Shown here: one piece after another, positions 16,815 to 25,071 of the stretch
Position numbering within the stretch: the first letter of the stretch is position 1
Layout: every line of letters starts with the position of its first letter
Assembly: GCF_010501015.1 (NCBI RefSeq)
Contig: NZ_QVML01000023.1
Span: 1-43,665 of the forward strand
Origin: Bacteroides sp. 214
GTDB taxonomy: Bacteria; Bacteroidota; Bacteroidia; Bacteroidales; Bacteroidaceae
Direction: 5' to 3'
DNA length: 43,665 bases
Position numbers and translations under genes: made by a program
The notes under the pieces: model-generated
Told to the model about the DNA's origin: nothing
The model's database searches: none
What the model saw: the letters and a program-made list of their open reading frames with translations, nothing else

Positions 16815-17003
16815 TTATTTCTTAGAAACTGTTTTAGTTTTGCTCGTTCTTTTATTTGGTGCTATTTTTAGGCTGTTTGTTTTCTTTTTAAGGCGATAAT
16901 AGCGGGCTATTTGAGCTGCAAAAAGAGAAGAAACAGACAAAAAGAGCGCTAAAGAAAAAACGAACCAGCGGTCGGCGAAGCCAAAGCATCCTATATTAAT
17001 CAT
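16815..17003 (-). CDS. Small single-pass membrane protein coupled to coaE
   Basis: The 62-residue product has one hydrophobic segment (about residues 13-33, [21 protein letters not shown]) and a strongly basic C-terminal tail ([26 protein letters not shown]), so it is probably a membrane-anchored peptide with a cytoplasmic basic tail. The ATG overlaps the coaE stop in the string ATGATTAA, giving an 8-nt overlap. Exactly the same overlap couples coaE to the ybbR-like gene upstream, which supports real translation. No family is recognised. It would be the last gene of the yajC-ybbR-coaE operon. Confidence 0.5.
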   Translation of the reverse strand: MINIGCFGFADRWFVFSLALFLSVSSLFAAQIARYYRLKKKTNSLKIAPNKRTSKTKTVSKK

Positions 17004-17601
17004 TCTGTGGAAAACTTAAACAGTTTCTTAGCTTTTCAATAAATGATGTTACTTGTGGAATAAGTGGATGGGTTTCGTCGTTGTATATAATGTAGTCGGC
17101 GTGCGTCTTTTTTAGCTCATCATCCATTTGTTTTTCAATGCGTTGTGCAATAAGTTCGCGTGTGGTGTTATCCCTTTGCATGGCGCGTTCAATGCGTATT
17201 TCCAGTGACGAATAAACCATCACAATGCAATCTACTTCATTTCTGAAACCGGCTTCGATCAGAATAGCCGATTCCATAGCTACGATACTGTTTGCTGACT
17301 GTTGTGTCGTCCATTTTCGGAAGTCTTCTTTTACGCGCGGATGAATAATCTGATTGATTATTCGCATGTGTTCTTCACTCTCAAACAGGTAAGAAGCGAG
17401 TAAGGGCTTATTGAGTTCGCCTTTTTGATAAATCTCTTCGCCAAGTAATTGGGTAAGTTGTTCGCGAATGTACGGATCAGTAGTTGTGAGCTGCTTGGAT
17501 GCTGTGTCAGAGATGTACACCGGTATCCCCATTGTTTGCAGTAGCTGCGAAACCACGCTTTTACCGCTCCCAATTCCTCCTGTAATTCCTATCTTAATCA
17601 T
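16996..17601 (-). CDS. coaE: Dephospho-CoA kinase
   Basis: About 201 residues from the start [20 protein letters not shown]. The P-loop GGIGSGKS is at residues 8-15, with the DTASKQL region and [12 protein letters not shown] typical of CoaE. It phosphorylates dephospho-CoA in the final step of coenzyme A synthesis. An ATG six codons upstream (17619) is possible, but the chosen start overlaps the ybbR-like stop in ATGATTAA and places the P-loop at the usual distance from the N-terminus. It sits in a leftward operon yajC / ybbR-like / coaE / small membrane protein. Confidence 0.95.
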   Translation of the reverse strand: MIKIGITGGIGSGKSVVSQLLQTMGIPVYISDTASKQLTTTDPYIREQLTQLLGEEIYQKGELNKPLLASYLFESEEHMRIINQIIHPRVKEDFRKWTTQQSANSIVAMESAILIEAGFRNEVDCIVMVYSSLEIRIERAMQRDNTTRELIAQRIEKQMDDELKKTHADYIIYNDETHPLIPQVTSFIEKLRNCLSFPQND

Positions 17602-18616
17602 TGGTGCTGATGCGCTCAATCAGGAAGTCTACTTCCGAGGGGTTGATACGTATGTTGCTGATTCCCTTTGGCTGCACACTGAGTTTGACGGTGTATTTCT
17701 CCGAGGTGAGTTCTCTAAGCTCCTGATGAGAAATCTCGATAGCAAAATCCTCTTCTGTTATTTCTTTGAACCGGCTCATGCCTACCTGAAAAGTGACTTG
17801 TACTTTAGAAGGGAAGGTGCGCAAAATGCTATTTGGAGGGAAATTTATTCCATGTAATGGCACTTCTATTGTCTTTTCGGTATACCTGTCTACAGGAGAA
17901 GATAGTTTAACGGTATTGGGTACGAATTTTACACCTTTCAATGTCGTTAGTTTTGCGTCGATGTTGAGCGTATCTGTAATTTCTTCGGCCAGTTGTTCTT
18001 CAGTGAATGCAACTGAGAGCGTTTTTAATATTTCTTTTGGGGCAAACGCCATGACGCTGTCGGGCATAAAGAGCGTGTCGGAAACATAGTATTGCCTTCC
18101 GGCCGATATTTTTCCACGCAATTTTACTGGCACTTTTTTGGAATCGCCTGTGGTATAGATGTACTCCAATGTGTCGGGCTTGATAGACATAAGTCGGGTA
18201 GAAGCGCTTAGCTGTGTTTGAACTCTTCGACCAAAATCTGCTGAGGCTATTTTTATGTGACTTCCCATGTTTGTGTAGCTGGCAAAGTCGATATTAACAG
18301 GGAAGAAGCTTTTGCCAAGAATATAATTAAGAAGTACTGTGCCCCTGTCTTTGACTGTAACCTGCACGGTAGGTGCAATCTCGGATGTCATAATGATGTC
18401 GTCGGGTACATTTTTCAGACGAACGGGAAGTGAAAAATTCGTCTCGTATTCATTGTTTAGCGTTTGGAGCATCCAAAATCCGCTTGCAATGAAGAAGAAA
18501 ATTAAAAAGATAAAGAACTCTCTGCTTTTTGGACTGAGCAGAAAGTTCTTTATCTTTTTAGATAATTTACTGAAAGCAATTTTTGATGTCCTACGGTCAA
18601 GCATAGGCTTATTCAT
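17594..18616 (-). CDS. YbbR-like domain protein
   Basis: The 340-residue protein has one N-terminal transmembrane helix (about residues 34-51) and a long extracytoplasmic region with YbbR-type beta-rich repeats, for example [30 protein letters not shown] and the later [19 protein letters not shown]. YbbR domains in Firmicutes regulate the c-di-AMP cyclase CdaA (as CdaR); whether that applies here is unknown because no cyclase gene is in the window. The ATG immediately follows the yajC stop codon (TAAATG) and the end overlaps coaE by 8 nt, so it is translated within a single operon. Confidence 0.85.
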   Translation of the reverse strand: MNKPMLDRRTSKIAFSKLSKKIKNFLLSPKSREFFIFLIFFFIASGFWMLQTLNNEYETNFSLPVRLKNVPDDIIMTSEIAPTVQVTVKDRGTVLLNYILGKSFFPVNIDFASYTNMGSHIKIASADFGRRVQTQLSASTRLMSIKPDTLEYIYTTGDSKKVPVKLRGKISAGRQYYVSDTLFMPDSVMAFAPKEILKTLSVAFTEEQLAEEITDTLNIDAKLTTLKGVKFVPNTVKLSSPVDRYTEKTIEVPLHGINFPPNSILRTFPSKVQVTFQVGMSRFKEITEEDFAIEISHQELRELTSEKYTVKLSVQPKGISNIRINPSEVDFLIERISTND

Positions 18617-18946
18617 TTATTTGCTTGTATTTGTAGTAGTATCCGATGCGTCGGCGAAAATAGAATTCTTATCTATTTTTATATTTACTTTGTCAGCTAT
18701 CTCCAATACAACGTATGTATCGTTAATCTCTTTAATCTTTCCGTAAACACCTCCGGCTGTAACTACCTTTTGGTTTACCTCAAGTGCTTTGCGAAAGTTA
18801 GCAATTTCTTTTTGCTTTTTGTTTTGTGGACGAATCATGAAGAAGTACATGATAGCAAACATGGCTATCAACAGAATCCACATATTCATTCCACCACCTG
18901 CCATTGGGGCTCCTTCTTGCAAGAAAACTACTAATAAATTGTTCAT
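18617..18946 (-). CDS. yajC: Preprotein translocase subunit YajC
   Basis: The 109-residue protein has one transmembrane helix (about 20-38) followed by the family signature MIRPQNKKQKE and a small cytoplasmic beta domain (VVTAGGVYGKIKEINDTYVVLEI). It is the accessory subunit that associates with SecDF at the inner membrane. It is the first gene of the leftward operon with the ybbR-like gene and coaE, and has a TAnnTTTG element 33 bp upstream. Confidence 0.95.
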   Translation of the reverse strand: MNNLLVVFLQEGAPMAGGGMNMWILLIAMFAIMYFFMIRPQNKKQKEIANFRKALEVNQKVVTAGGVYGKIKEINDTYVVLEIADKVNIKIDKNSIFADASDTTTNTSK

Positions 18947-18978
18947 AATAACTCGTTTTTGGGTTTGTTTATAGTATG

Positions 18979-18986
18979 CAAATGTA
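18979..18986 (-). promoter_or_regulatory. -7 promoter element of the yajC operon
   Basis: On the minus strand TACATTTG fits TAnnTTTG; no good -33 TTG was found at the expected distance. Confidence 0.55.
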
Positions 18987-19010
18987 ATCGATAAGTTTGT
19001 AACCTACGAT

Positions 19011-19934
19011 TTATTTTGTAAGTTTTCCTTCTTCCTTTAATAGTTTTACAATTCCGTCGAGTGTTCCATTAATGAAACTTCCGCTTTTTACGGTACTGTA
19101 CATTTTAGCTATTTCCACATATTCGTTGAGAGATACGTTAATTGGAATGTTGGGGAAACTAAGTATTTCTGCTAATGCGCATTGCATGATTACTACATCC
19201 ATAAAAGCAATACGGTCCAAGTCCCAGTTTTTGGTGTTTTCACCAATCAAGTGTCTGTAATAATCCGAATTTAGGATAGTACGGCGGAATAATCTGCGTG
19301 CAAATTCTTTGTCTTCATCATCTTTGAACTCAGGAAGTAGTGGTTGAGTAGCTCCCAACTTTTCATCAAACTTCTTGATGGTTTTCATTACAAATGTATC
19401 TACTATCTCTTTATCGTCATTCCAATAGAGACTTTGATCTTCCAATAACTGTTCTAAAGATTCGTTATTTAAGATGAAGTTCTTGTATAGCTTTCTCCAT
19501 AGTTCCTTATCATCACTGTATGATGAATCTGGCAAAGCCATATAATCCTTATATATATTGGATGCGATTATTTTATCGTATAATTCTTTGATAAATTCTT
19601 GATTGTTATCCCAAGTTTTTTTCTGGTTAGTTACAAAATCTACCAATTGGTGGTTTACTTCCAGTTGGGCAACGAATTTGTTTTCTACAAACTTCATATT
19701 GGGAGCTAACTCTTCTTTTGTCGGTGCCAATTTTGATTTCGCTAAATCAATGCGTTTCTGCGCGTAGTTTGTTACAGCCACCATGAGCATTAACAAATAG
19801 TTGTATAAGTCGTATGCTTTGGAAAGACTGAAGAATAATTCTTTCTCCGCTGAGTCTAAATTGCCACTTCCGTTTTGATAATAAGCATATACTATTTGTA
19901 TAATCTTGAGACGAATAAGAACTCTGTTAATCAT
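19011..19934 (-). CDS. nusB: Transcription antitermination factor NusB
   Basis: About 307 residues from the start MINRVLIRLKIIQIVYAYYQ. This is the long Bacteroidota form: the C-terminal about 130 residues carry the classic NusB fold (FARRLFRRTILNSDYYRHLI, WDLDRIAFMDVVIMQCALAE, PINVSLNEYVEIAKMYSTVKSGSFINGTLDGI) and the N-terminal half is an extra helical region. NusB binds boxA RNA with NusE (S10) for rRNA antitermination. The reading frame is open for 49 further codons upstream, but a TAnnTTTG element sits inside that extension at 19965-19972, so the internal ATG is the true start. Confidence 0.93.
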   Translation of the reverse strand: MINRVLIRLKIIQIVYAYYQNGSGNLDSAEKELFFSLSKAYDLYNYLLMLMVAVTNYAQKRIDLAKSKLAPTKEELAPNMKFVENKFVAQLEVNHQLVDFVTNQKKTWDNNQEFIKELYDKIIASNIYKDYMALPDSSYSDDKELWRKLYKNFILNNESLEQLLEDQSLYWNDDKEIVDTFVMKTIKKFDEKLGATQPLLPEFKDDEDKEFARRLFRRTILNSDYYRHLIGENTKNWDLDRIAFMDVVIMQCALAEILSFPNIPINVSLNEYVEIAKMYSTVKSGSFINGTLDGIVKLLKEEGKLTK

Positions 19935-19964
19935 AACCTCGTTAAAATTGTTGTATTTGAACCG

Positions 19965-19972
19965 CAAAAGTA
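19965..19972 (-). promoter_or_regulatory. -7 promoter element of nusB
   Basis: On the minus strand TACTTTTG fits TAnnTTTG and lies 31 bp upstream of the nusB ATG; the -33 region is weak. Confidence 0.55.
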
Positions 19973-20103
19973 GAAAAATTATATGAGTTTCATAACCTAA
20001 ATCACATTTTTTAATTGAAACAGCTATTCTCTTGTTGTTTTCTTTTGATGGTTGAAAAAAAAGTTCCAATTTTGACCTCAATTTTCAAACAGACAAATGC
20101 AAT

Positions 20104-20445
20104 ATGGAAGATTATAAGAAAAAGAATGGTGGAGAGGCAGATAAAGAAATTGTGTTTTCTAAATCAGTAAAAGCCGGCAAACGTATTTACTATCTAGATG
20201 TAAAGAAAAACCGTAAAGAAGAGTTGTTCCTGGCAATTACTGAAAGCAAGAAAATCGTTTCTGGCGAAGGAGAAAGCACTCATGTGAACTTTGAAAAACA
20301 TAAGATATTCTTATATAAAGAGGATTTTGAAAAATTCATGAATGGATTACAAGAAACGATCTGTTTTATTAACGACAATCAAAAAGAACTGCTCCCTATA
20401 GACGCTTCGGCTGAAAAAATCGATATAGACATAAACTTTGATTAG
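20104..20445 (+). CDS. DUF3276 / PUR-alpha-like nucleic-acid-binding protein
   Basis: The 113-residue protein has the repeated beta-strand pattern of the DUF3276 (PUR) family: IVFSKSVKAGKRIYYLDVKK, ELFLAITESKKI, FEKHKIFLYKEDFEKFMNGL. PUR-domain proteins bind single-stranded DNA or RNA, and the Borrelia member is a DNA-binding regulator; the target here is unknown. It is divergent from nusB and followed by the rplY promoter, which lies just past its stop codon. Confidence 0.85.
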   Translation: MEDYKKKNGGEADKEIVFSKSVKAGKRIYYLDVKKNRKEELFLAITESKKIVSGEGESTHVNFEKHKIFLYKEDFEKFMNGLQETICFINDNQKELLPIDASAEKIDIDINFD

Positions 20446-20452
20446 GCATCTA

Positions 20453-20483
20453 TTTGATTATTAGAAAAGAAAGCGTATTTTTG
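20453..20483 (+). promoter_or_regulatory. Promoter of rplY
   Basis: TTTG (20453-20456) and TATTTTTG (20476-20483) are separated by 19 bp, a very good match to the consensus. The 5' leader is about 85 nt. Confidence 0.8.
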
Positions 20484-20496
20484 CACCGCTTTTTGA

Positions 20497-20526
20497 ACAT
20501 CGTGTGATAATAACACATCGTGTGAT
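20497..20526 (+). repeat. 12-bp direct repeat in the rplY leader
   Basis: ACATCGTGTGAT occurs exactly at 20497-20508 and 20515-20526. The interval also holds TGTGATAATAACACA, a small stem. It lies in the transcribed leader and could be a ribosomal-protein autoregulatory or other RNA element. Confidence 0.55.
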
Positions 20527-20574
20527 GGTAAATTGAGCATAACTTAATTTAGAGTAACACAAATTTTTTAGAAA

Positions 20575-21168
20575 ATGAAATCAATTGAAATTAAAGGAAC
20601 TGCAAGAGAAATTGCAGGACGTTCTTCGGAACAAGCCAGAGCGTTGAAATCTATGCGTAAAGCAGGTGGTGTACCTTGCGTACTTTATGGTGGAGAAGAA
20701 AATATTCACTTCACTGTAACAACTGATATGCTTCGTAACTTGATTTATACACCCGAAATTTATTTAGTGAACTTGGATATTGATGGAAAGGCAATTACTG
20801 CTATCTTGAAGGATATTCAATTTCATCCGGTAAAAGATACTATTCTTCACGTAGACTTCCTTCAGGTATTTGCAGACAAACCAATTGTAATCGAAGTGCC
20901 GGTTAAATTAGAAGGTTTGGCAGAAGGTGTGAAAGCAGGGGGTAAATTGACTCTGCAAATGCGTAAGCTAAAAGTAAGATCACTATACAAAAATGTTCCT
21001 GAAAGAGTAACAGTAGACGTTACTTCTTTAGGTCTTGGTAAAACAATTCAGGTAGGTGCACTCGCTTTTGAAAATCTGGAACTATTGGATCCGAAGAATA
21101 ATGTAGTTTGTGTTGTTAAATTGACACGTGCGGCAAGAGGTCTTGCAGCGGCAGCAGCAAATAAGTAA
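20575..21168 (+). CDS. rplY: Ribosomal protein bL25, long CTC form
   Basis: The 197-residue protein has the 5S rRNA-binding L25 domain at residues about 4-90 (AREIAGRSSEQARALKSMRK, GGVPCVLYGGEENIHFTV) and the C-terminal TL5/CTC beta domain at about 98-190. This is the two-domain form common in Bacteroidota, with a short Ala-rich tail. It binds 5S rRNA in the 50S subunit central protuberance. It has its own strong promoter and a strong terminator, and is followed by pth, a gene order seen in many bacteria. Confidence 0.95.
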   Translation: MKSIEIKGTAREIAGRSSEQARALKSMRKAGGVPCVLYGGEENIHFTVTTDMLRNLIYTPEIYLVNLDIDGKAITAILKDIQFHPVKDTILHVDFLQVFADKPIVIEVPVKLEGLAEGVKAGGKLTLQMRKLKVRSLYKNVPERVTVDVTSLGLGKTIQVGALAFENLELLDPKNNVVCVVKLTRAARGLAAAAANK

Positions 21169-21192
21169 TTTAGGATATATCTAGATAATTGA

Positions 21193-21241
21193 AAAGGAGT
21201 GAGAAGTAAGAATATACATTCTTATTCTTGCTCCTTTTTTT
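21193..21241 (+). terminator. Terminator of rplY
   Basis: A long imperfect stem (AAAGGAGTGAGAAGTAAGAAT with ATTCTTATTCTTGCTCCTTT) with a short loop ends in a run of seven T. Confidence 0.85.
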
Positions 21242-21271
21242 AATATTGGGAGTATAATTTCAACTCTCTGA

Positions 21272-21838
21272 ATGATGAAATACTTAATAGTAGGCTTAGG
21301 GAATATTGGTCCTGATTACCATGAAACCCGTCACAATGTAGGTTTTATGGTATTGGATGCTTTGGCTAAGGCATCCAATGTTGTTTTTAGCGATAAACGC
21401 TACGGCTTTGTAGGCGAAATGTCTATCAAAGGTCGTCAGCTACTATTGCTGAAACCTTCTACTTTTATGAACCTGAGTGGAAACGCGGTTCGCTACTACA
21501 TGCAGAAAGAAAAAATCCCTTTGGAGAATGTATTAATTATAGCGGATGATTTAGCCCTTCCCTTTGGAACATTGCGACTAAAACCAAAAGGAAGTGATGC
21601 CGGGCATAATGGATTAAAACACATTGCCGATACGCTGGGTACACAAAACTATGCACGGCTTCGGTTTGGTATTGGTAGTGATTTTTCGAGAGGCAGACAA
21701 GTGGATTATGTGTTAAGCCCGTTTGACGCAGAAGATTGGCAAACAATGCCCGCACGGTTGGAAACAGCCGGTGAAATCGTCAAGAGTTTTTGCTTGGCGG
21801 GTATTAACATAACGATGAATCAGTTCAATAAGAAATAA
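21272..21838 (+). CDS. pth: Peptidyl-tRNA hydrolase
   Basis: The 188-residue protein has the family motifs [18 protein letters not shown] (catalytic His21 and Asn11 in this numbering), [23 protein letters not shown] (catalytic Asp) and [12 protein letters not shown]. It releases tRNA from prematurely dropped peptidyl-tRNA. Either of two adjacent ATG codons (21272 or 21275) can start it. The stop is 2 bp before the S4-domain gene, so the two are probably co-translated. Confidence 0.97.
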   Translation: MMKYLIVGLGNIGPDYHETRHNVGFMVLDALAKASNVVFSDKRYGFVGEMSIKGRQLLLLKPSTFMNLSGNAVRYYMQKEKIPLENVLIIADDLALPFGTLRLKPKGSDAGHNGLKHIADTLGTQNYARLRFGIGSDFSRGRQVDYVLSPFDAEDWQTMPARLETAGEIVKSFCLAGINITMNQFNKK

Positions 21839-21840
21839 TC

Positions 21841-22242
21841 ATGGAGGCTAGAATTGACAAGTGGCTATGGGCTGCACGTATTTTTAAGACACGGACTATT
21901 GCTGCCGAGGCTTGTAAAAAAGGACGCGTGATGATTAATGGGGCGAATGTGAAACCTGCGCGGATGATAAAAGCGGGTGATGTGATACAAGTAAAAAAAC
22001 CACCTATTACCTATTCTTTTAAGGTGCTTCAGGCCATTGAACATAGAGTGGGAGCGAAGCTAGTCGTAGATGTCATGGAAAATGTAACTACTCCCGACCA
22101 ATACGAACTACTGGAGATGAGCAAAGTGAGTGGTTTTGTGAATCGTGCCAGAGGAATGGGGCGCCCAACAAAGAAAGATCGTAGAGAGCTAGATGATTTT
22201 ACCGATGTCGAAGCGATGGATGATTTTGAATTTGACTTCTGA
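21841..22242 (+). CDS. S4-domain RNA-binding protein (Hsp15-like)
   Basis: The 133-residue protein carries an S4 RNA-binding domain at about residues 1-65 (ARIDKWLWAARIFKTRTIAA, ACKKGRVMINGANVKPARMI) and a short acidic C-terminus. It matches the Hsp15/HslR type, which in E. coli binds 50S subunits carrying stalled nascent chains and rescues them. The position directly after pth, with a 2-bp gap, fits a ribosome-rescue pair. The C-terminal tail (DDFTDVEAMDDFEFDF) differs from the basic tail of E. coli Hsp15, so function transfer is tentative. Confidence 0.85.
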   Translation: MEARIDKWLWAARIFKTRTIAAEACKKGRVMINGANVKPARMIKAGDVIQVKKPPITYSFKVLQAIEHRVGAKLVVDVMENVTTPDQYELLEMSKVSGFVNRARGMGRPTKKDRRELDDFTDVEAMDDFEFDF

Positions 22243-22255
22243 GTAAAAAGATACT

Positions 22256-22286
22256 TATGAAGACCCCGCTTTGCAGGGTCTTCATA
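22256..22286. terminator. GAAGACCC hairpin, copy 2, between convergent genes
   Basis: TATGAAGACCC (22256-22266) pairs perfectly with GGGTCTTCATA (22276-22286). It lies between the stops of the S4-domain gene and the HIT gene and has the same arm core as the hairpin at 16175-16212. Confidence 0.7.
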
Positions 22287-22301
22287 AACTAAAAAGGTTT
22301 T

Positions 22302-22727
22302 CTATAATGCCTCTTTAATTTTCTTCGCCATCTCTTGATACTCTTCGTCCGTTAGATACACCTTTCCGGGATTCATTTGGAAAGTTCCTCCATAATCGGG
22401 TCCATCAATGTACTTAGGGACTAAATGGAAGTGTAGGTGTGATAGCTTATCCGAGTATGCACCATAGTTAATTTTTTCAGGACTGAAAACTTTGTCCATG
22501 GCACGGGTAACACGTGTTACATCAGCCATAAACGCATTTAGTTCTTCGGGAGTAAGCTCAAACATATCGTTTACGTGTTTGTTGTAAGAAACCAAACAAC
22601 GTCCGTGGTACGTTTGTTCCTTAAATATAAAAACGCGTGATACGCTTAATGGTGCTACTTCAATCATCAGGTTGTGTAGTGTGTCATTATTCTGACAGTA
22701 CAAACATTCTTTTGGATCACTTTTCAT
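22302..22727 (-). CDS. HIT family hydrolase
   Basis: The 141-residue protein has the histidine triad HLHFHLV (His97, His99, His101), the signature of HIT nucleotide hydrolases/transferases, and an N-terminal CLYC pair that may bind zinc together with a later His. Family members hydrolyse AMP-conjugated or dinucleoside substrates; the substrate here is unknown. It is convergent with the S4-domain gene and divergent from dnaK, with a TAnnTTTG element upstream. Confidence 0.9.
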   Translation of the reverse strand: MKSDPKECLYCQNNDTLHNLMIEVAPLSVSRVFIFKEQTYHGRCLVSYNKHVNDMFELTPEELNAFMADVTRVTRAMDKVFSPEKINYGAYSDKLSHLHFHLVPKYIDGPDYGGTFQMNPGKVYLTDEEYQEMAKKIKEAL

Positions 22728-22761
22728 AACAATTGCTTTATTTTAGTTTATATTGATATGC

Positions 22762-22769
22762 CAAAAGTA
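22762..22769 (-). promoter_or_regulatory. -7 promoter element of the HIT gene
   Basis: On the minus strand TACTTTTG fits TAnnTTTG, 34 bp before the ATG; the -33 box is weak. Confidence 0.5.
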
Positions 22770-22848
22770 CGTCTTTTTGGGAATTATCCAGTCGTTTTTT
22801 AAGTCGTTTTTGCAAGAATTGTTCTTTTCCCTCTGCCGTTCTGTCATA

Positions 22849-22916
22849 AAAACTGTCAGTTTTCTGCTATTTTTTCTTCCCTTTACTGCTCGAAAACCTT
22901 TTGGCACATGGTTTGT
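22849..22916 (+). promoter_or_regulatory. dnaK: Palindrome and sigma-54-like promoter upstream of dnaK
   Basis: TTGGCACATGGTTTGT at 22901-22916 has the TTGGCAC -24 box and a TTTG at the -12 position, close to the sigma-54 consensus TTGGCAC-N5-TTGC except for the last C. About 40 bp upstream, AAAACTGTCAGTTTT (22849-22863) is a perfect palindrome around one base and overlaps a second CTGTCA at 22841-22846, possibly an activator site. No TAnnTTTG element is visible in this interval. The transcript would start about 45 nt before the ATG. Confidence 0.45.
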
Positions 22917-22970
22917 TTCATTGATGTTGTCTATTAAAACGAATTAATAACAAATAAATATAACATTATC

Positions 22971-24872
22971 ATGGGAAAAATTATTGGAATTGACCTTGGA
23001 ACCACGAACTCGTGTGTTTCTGTATTCGAAGGAAATGAGCCTGTTGTAATTTCCAACAGCGAAGGTAAACGTACCACTCCTTCTATTGTAGCATTTATAG
23101 ATGGTGGCGAACGTAAAGTGGGTGACCCTGCTAAACGTCAAGCTATCACAAACCCACAACGCACGGTTTACTCAATCAAGCGTTTTATGGGAGAGAACTG
23201 GTCGCAAGTACAAAAAGAAGTACAGCGCATACCTTATAAAGTCGTAGAACAAAACAATATGCCACGTGTGGATATTGATGGACGTTTGTACACCCCACAA
23301 GAAATCTCGGCTATGGTTCTTCAAAAAATGAAGAAAACAGCCGAAGATTATTTGGGTCAGGAAGTTACCGAAGCGGTTATTACCGTGCCTGCTTATTTCT
23401 CAGACTCGCAACGCCAGGCAACGAAAGAAGCCGGACAAATTGCCGGTCTTGATGTGAAGCGTATCGTTAATGAACCAACTGCTGCTGCTTTGGCATATGG
23501 TATCGACAAGGCGCATAAAGATATGAAAATTGCCGTGTTCGACTTAGGTGGTGGTACTTTCGATATCTCTATCCTTGAGTTTGGCGGCGGTGTATTTGAA
23601 GTGCTTTCTACAAATGGTGATACGCACTTGGGTGGGGATGACTTTGACCAGGTAATCATCAACTGGTTGGCAGACGAGTTTAAAAAAGACGAAGGTGCCG
23701 ACCTTACTAAAGACCCGATGGCGCTGCAACGTTTGAAAGAAGCTGCCGAAAAAGCGAAGATTGAACTTTCATCGTCTACAACTACCGAGATAAACTTGCC
23801 ATATATCATGCCGGTAGATGGTGTTCCAAAGCATTTGGTGAAAACATTGACCCGTGCTAAGTTTGAATCGTTGGCGCACAGCTTGATTCAAGCTTGTTTG
23901 GAACCTTGTAAAAAAGCAATGAGCGATGCCGGTCTGGGTAACTCGGATATTGATGAAGTAATTCTTGTGGGTGGTTCATCACGTATTCCTGCCGTGCAGA
24001 AGTTGGTAGAAGATTTCTTTGGAAAAGCACCTTCTAAGGGCGTAAACCCCGACGAAGTAGTAGCTGTAGGTGCTGCTGTGCAAGGAGCTGTATTGACCGA
24101 TGAAATTAAAGGTGTTGTGTTGTTGGATGTAACTCCGCTTTCAATGGGTATCGAAACGCTAGGTGGTGTTATGACTAAATTGATTGATGCAAACACAACT
24201 ATTCCGGTAAAGAAGAGCGAAACATTCTCGACAGCTGCCGACAACCAAACAGAGGTTACAATCCATGTGTTGCAAGGTGAGCGTCCGATGGCAAACCAGA
24301 ACAAATCAATTGGTCAGTTCAACCTTACAGGTATTGCGCCTGCTCGTCGTGGTGTGCCTCAGGTAGAAGTTACGTTCGATATTGATGCCAATGGTATCTT
24401 GAAGGTGTCTGCTAAGGATAAAGCAACCGGCAAAGAGCAAGCTATCCGTATCGAAGCTTCGAGCGGTTTGAGCAAAGAGGAAATTGAAAAAATGAAAGCC
24501 GAAGCCGAAGCTAACGCTGATGCTGACAAGAAAGAACGTGAGAAAATTGACAAACTCAACCAAGCTGACAGTATGATTTTCCAAACAGAAAAACAACTGG
24601 AAGAGCTGGGCGACAAACTCTCTGCCGACAAGAAAGCTCCAATCGAGGCTGCTTTGAGCAAACTGAAAGATGCTCACCAAGCACAAGATTTGGCAACAAT
24701 CGATACTGCAATGGCCGAGTTGAATACTGCATTCCAAGCTGCAAGCGCTGAAATGTATGCACAAAGTGGCGGTGCTCAGGCGGGACCTGATATGAATGCA
24801 GGGCAGGCTAATGACACTTCTTCAAGTGAAGGTGATAATATTCAGGATGCGGATTTTGAAGAAGTGAAGTAA
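22971..24872 (+). CDS. dnaK: Chaperone DnaK (Hsp70)
   Basis: The 633-residue protein has the full Hsp70 layout: ATPase domain with [11 protein letters not shown] (about 5-15), [15 protein letters not shown] and [13 protein letters not shown], then the substrate-binding domain (about 385-500), a helical lid, and a Gln/Gly/Asn-rich tail ending in DADFEEVK. It folds and protects proteins with DnaJ and GrpE, neither of which is in this window. It is monocistronic: a good terminator follows and the accessory element begins directly after it. The 3' end is intact, so the element did not disrupt the gene. Confidence 0.98.
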   Translation: MGKIIGIDLGTTNSCVSVFEGNEPVVISNSEGKRTTPSIVAFIDGGERKVGDPAKRQAITNPQRTVYSIKRFMGENWSQVQKEVQRIPYKVVEQNNMPRVDIDGRLYTPQEISAMVLQKMKKTAEDYLGQEVTEAVITVPAYFSDSQRQATKEAGQIAGLDVKRIVNEPTAAALAYGIDKAHKDMKIAVFDLGGGTFDISILEFGGGVFEVLSTNGDTHLGGDDFDQVIINWLADEFKKDEGADLTKDPMALQRLKEAAEKAKIELSSSTTTEINLPYIMPVDGVPKHLVKTLTRAKFESLAHSLIQACLEPCKKAMSDAGLGNSDIDEVILVGGSSRIPAVQKLVEDFFGKAPSKGVNPDEVVAVGAAVQGAVLTDEIKGVVLLDVTPLSMGIETLGGVMTKLIDANTTIPVKKSETFSTAADNQTEVTIHVLQGERPMANQNKSIGQFNLTGIAPARRGVPQVEVTFDIDANGILKVSAKDKATGKEQAIRIEASSGLSKEEIEKMKAEAEANADADKKEREKIDKLNQADSMIFQTEKQLEELGDKLSADKKAPIEAALSKLKDAHQAQDLATIDTAMAELNTAFQAASAEMYAQSGGAQAGPDMNAGQANDTSSSEGDNIQDADFEEVK

Positions 24873-24903
24873 TAGATGATTAGAAATAGTCAATAAATAA
24901 TAG

Positions 24904-24939
24904 AAAATCCCTGTAAACAAATAGTTTACGGGGATTTTT
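24904..24939 (+). terminator. Terminator of dnaK
   Basis: AAAATCCCTGTAAAC (24904-24918) pairs with GTTTACGGGGATTTT (24924-24938) around a 5-nt loop, followed by a T-rich stretch. Confidence 0.9.
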
Positions 24940-24964
24940 GTTTTTGTAAATTTGTAGATAGCTA

Positions 24965-24995
24965 TTGTTTTTGATGGTTTTTTATCATACATTTG
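24965..24995 (+). promoter_or_regulatory. Promoter of the element's first gene
   Basis: TTG (24965-24967) and TACATTTG (24988-24995) are 20 bp apart. Immediately downstream the word TTGTACC occurs twice, 11 bp apart, and could be an operator for an element-encoded HTH protein or part of the attachment site. Confidence 0.6.
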
Positions 24996-25071
24996 TACCA
25001 TTATTGTACCGGAACTTAATTAGTGATGAAGTGGAACTTATGAGCACTTATGACTACTAATGAGTACTTAA

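Noticed and set aside
19935..20081. N-terminal extension of NusB
   Set aside because: A TAnnTTTG promoter element falls inside it and the family start MINRVLIRLKI is internal.
22753..22947. Small plus-strand reading frame before dnaK
   Set aside because: It overlaps the dnaK promoter region, has no promoter of its own, and its product is low-complexity and hydrophobic without a recognisable pattern.
24940..25071. tRNA gene as attachment site
   Set aside because: No cloverleaf or tRNA-like sequence can be read at the left junction; the only structure is the dnaK terminator.
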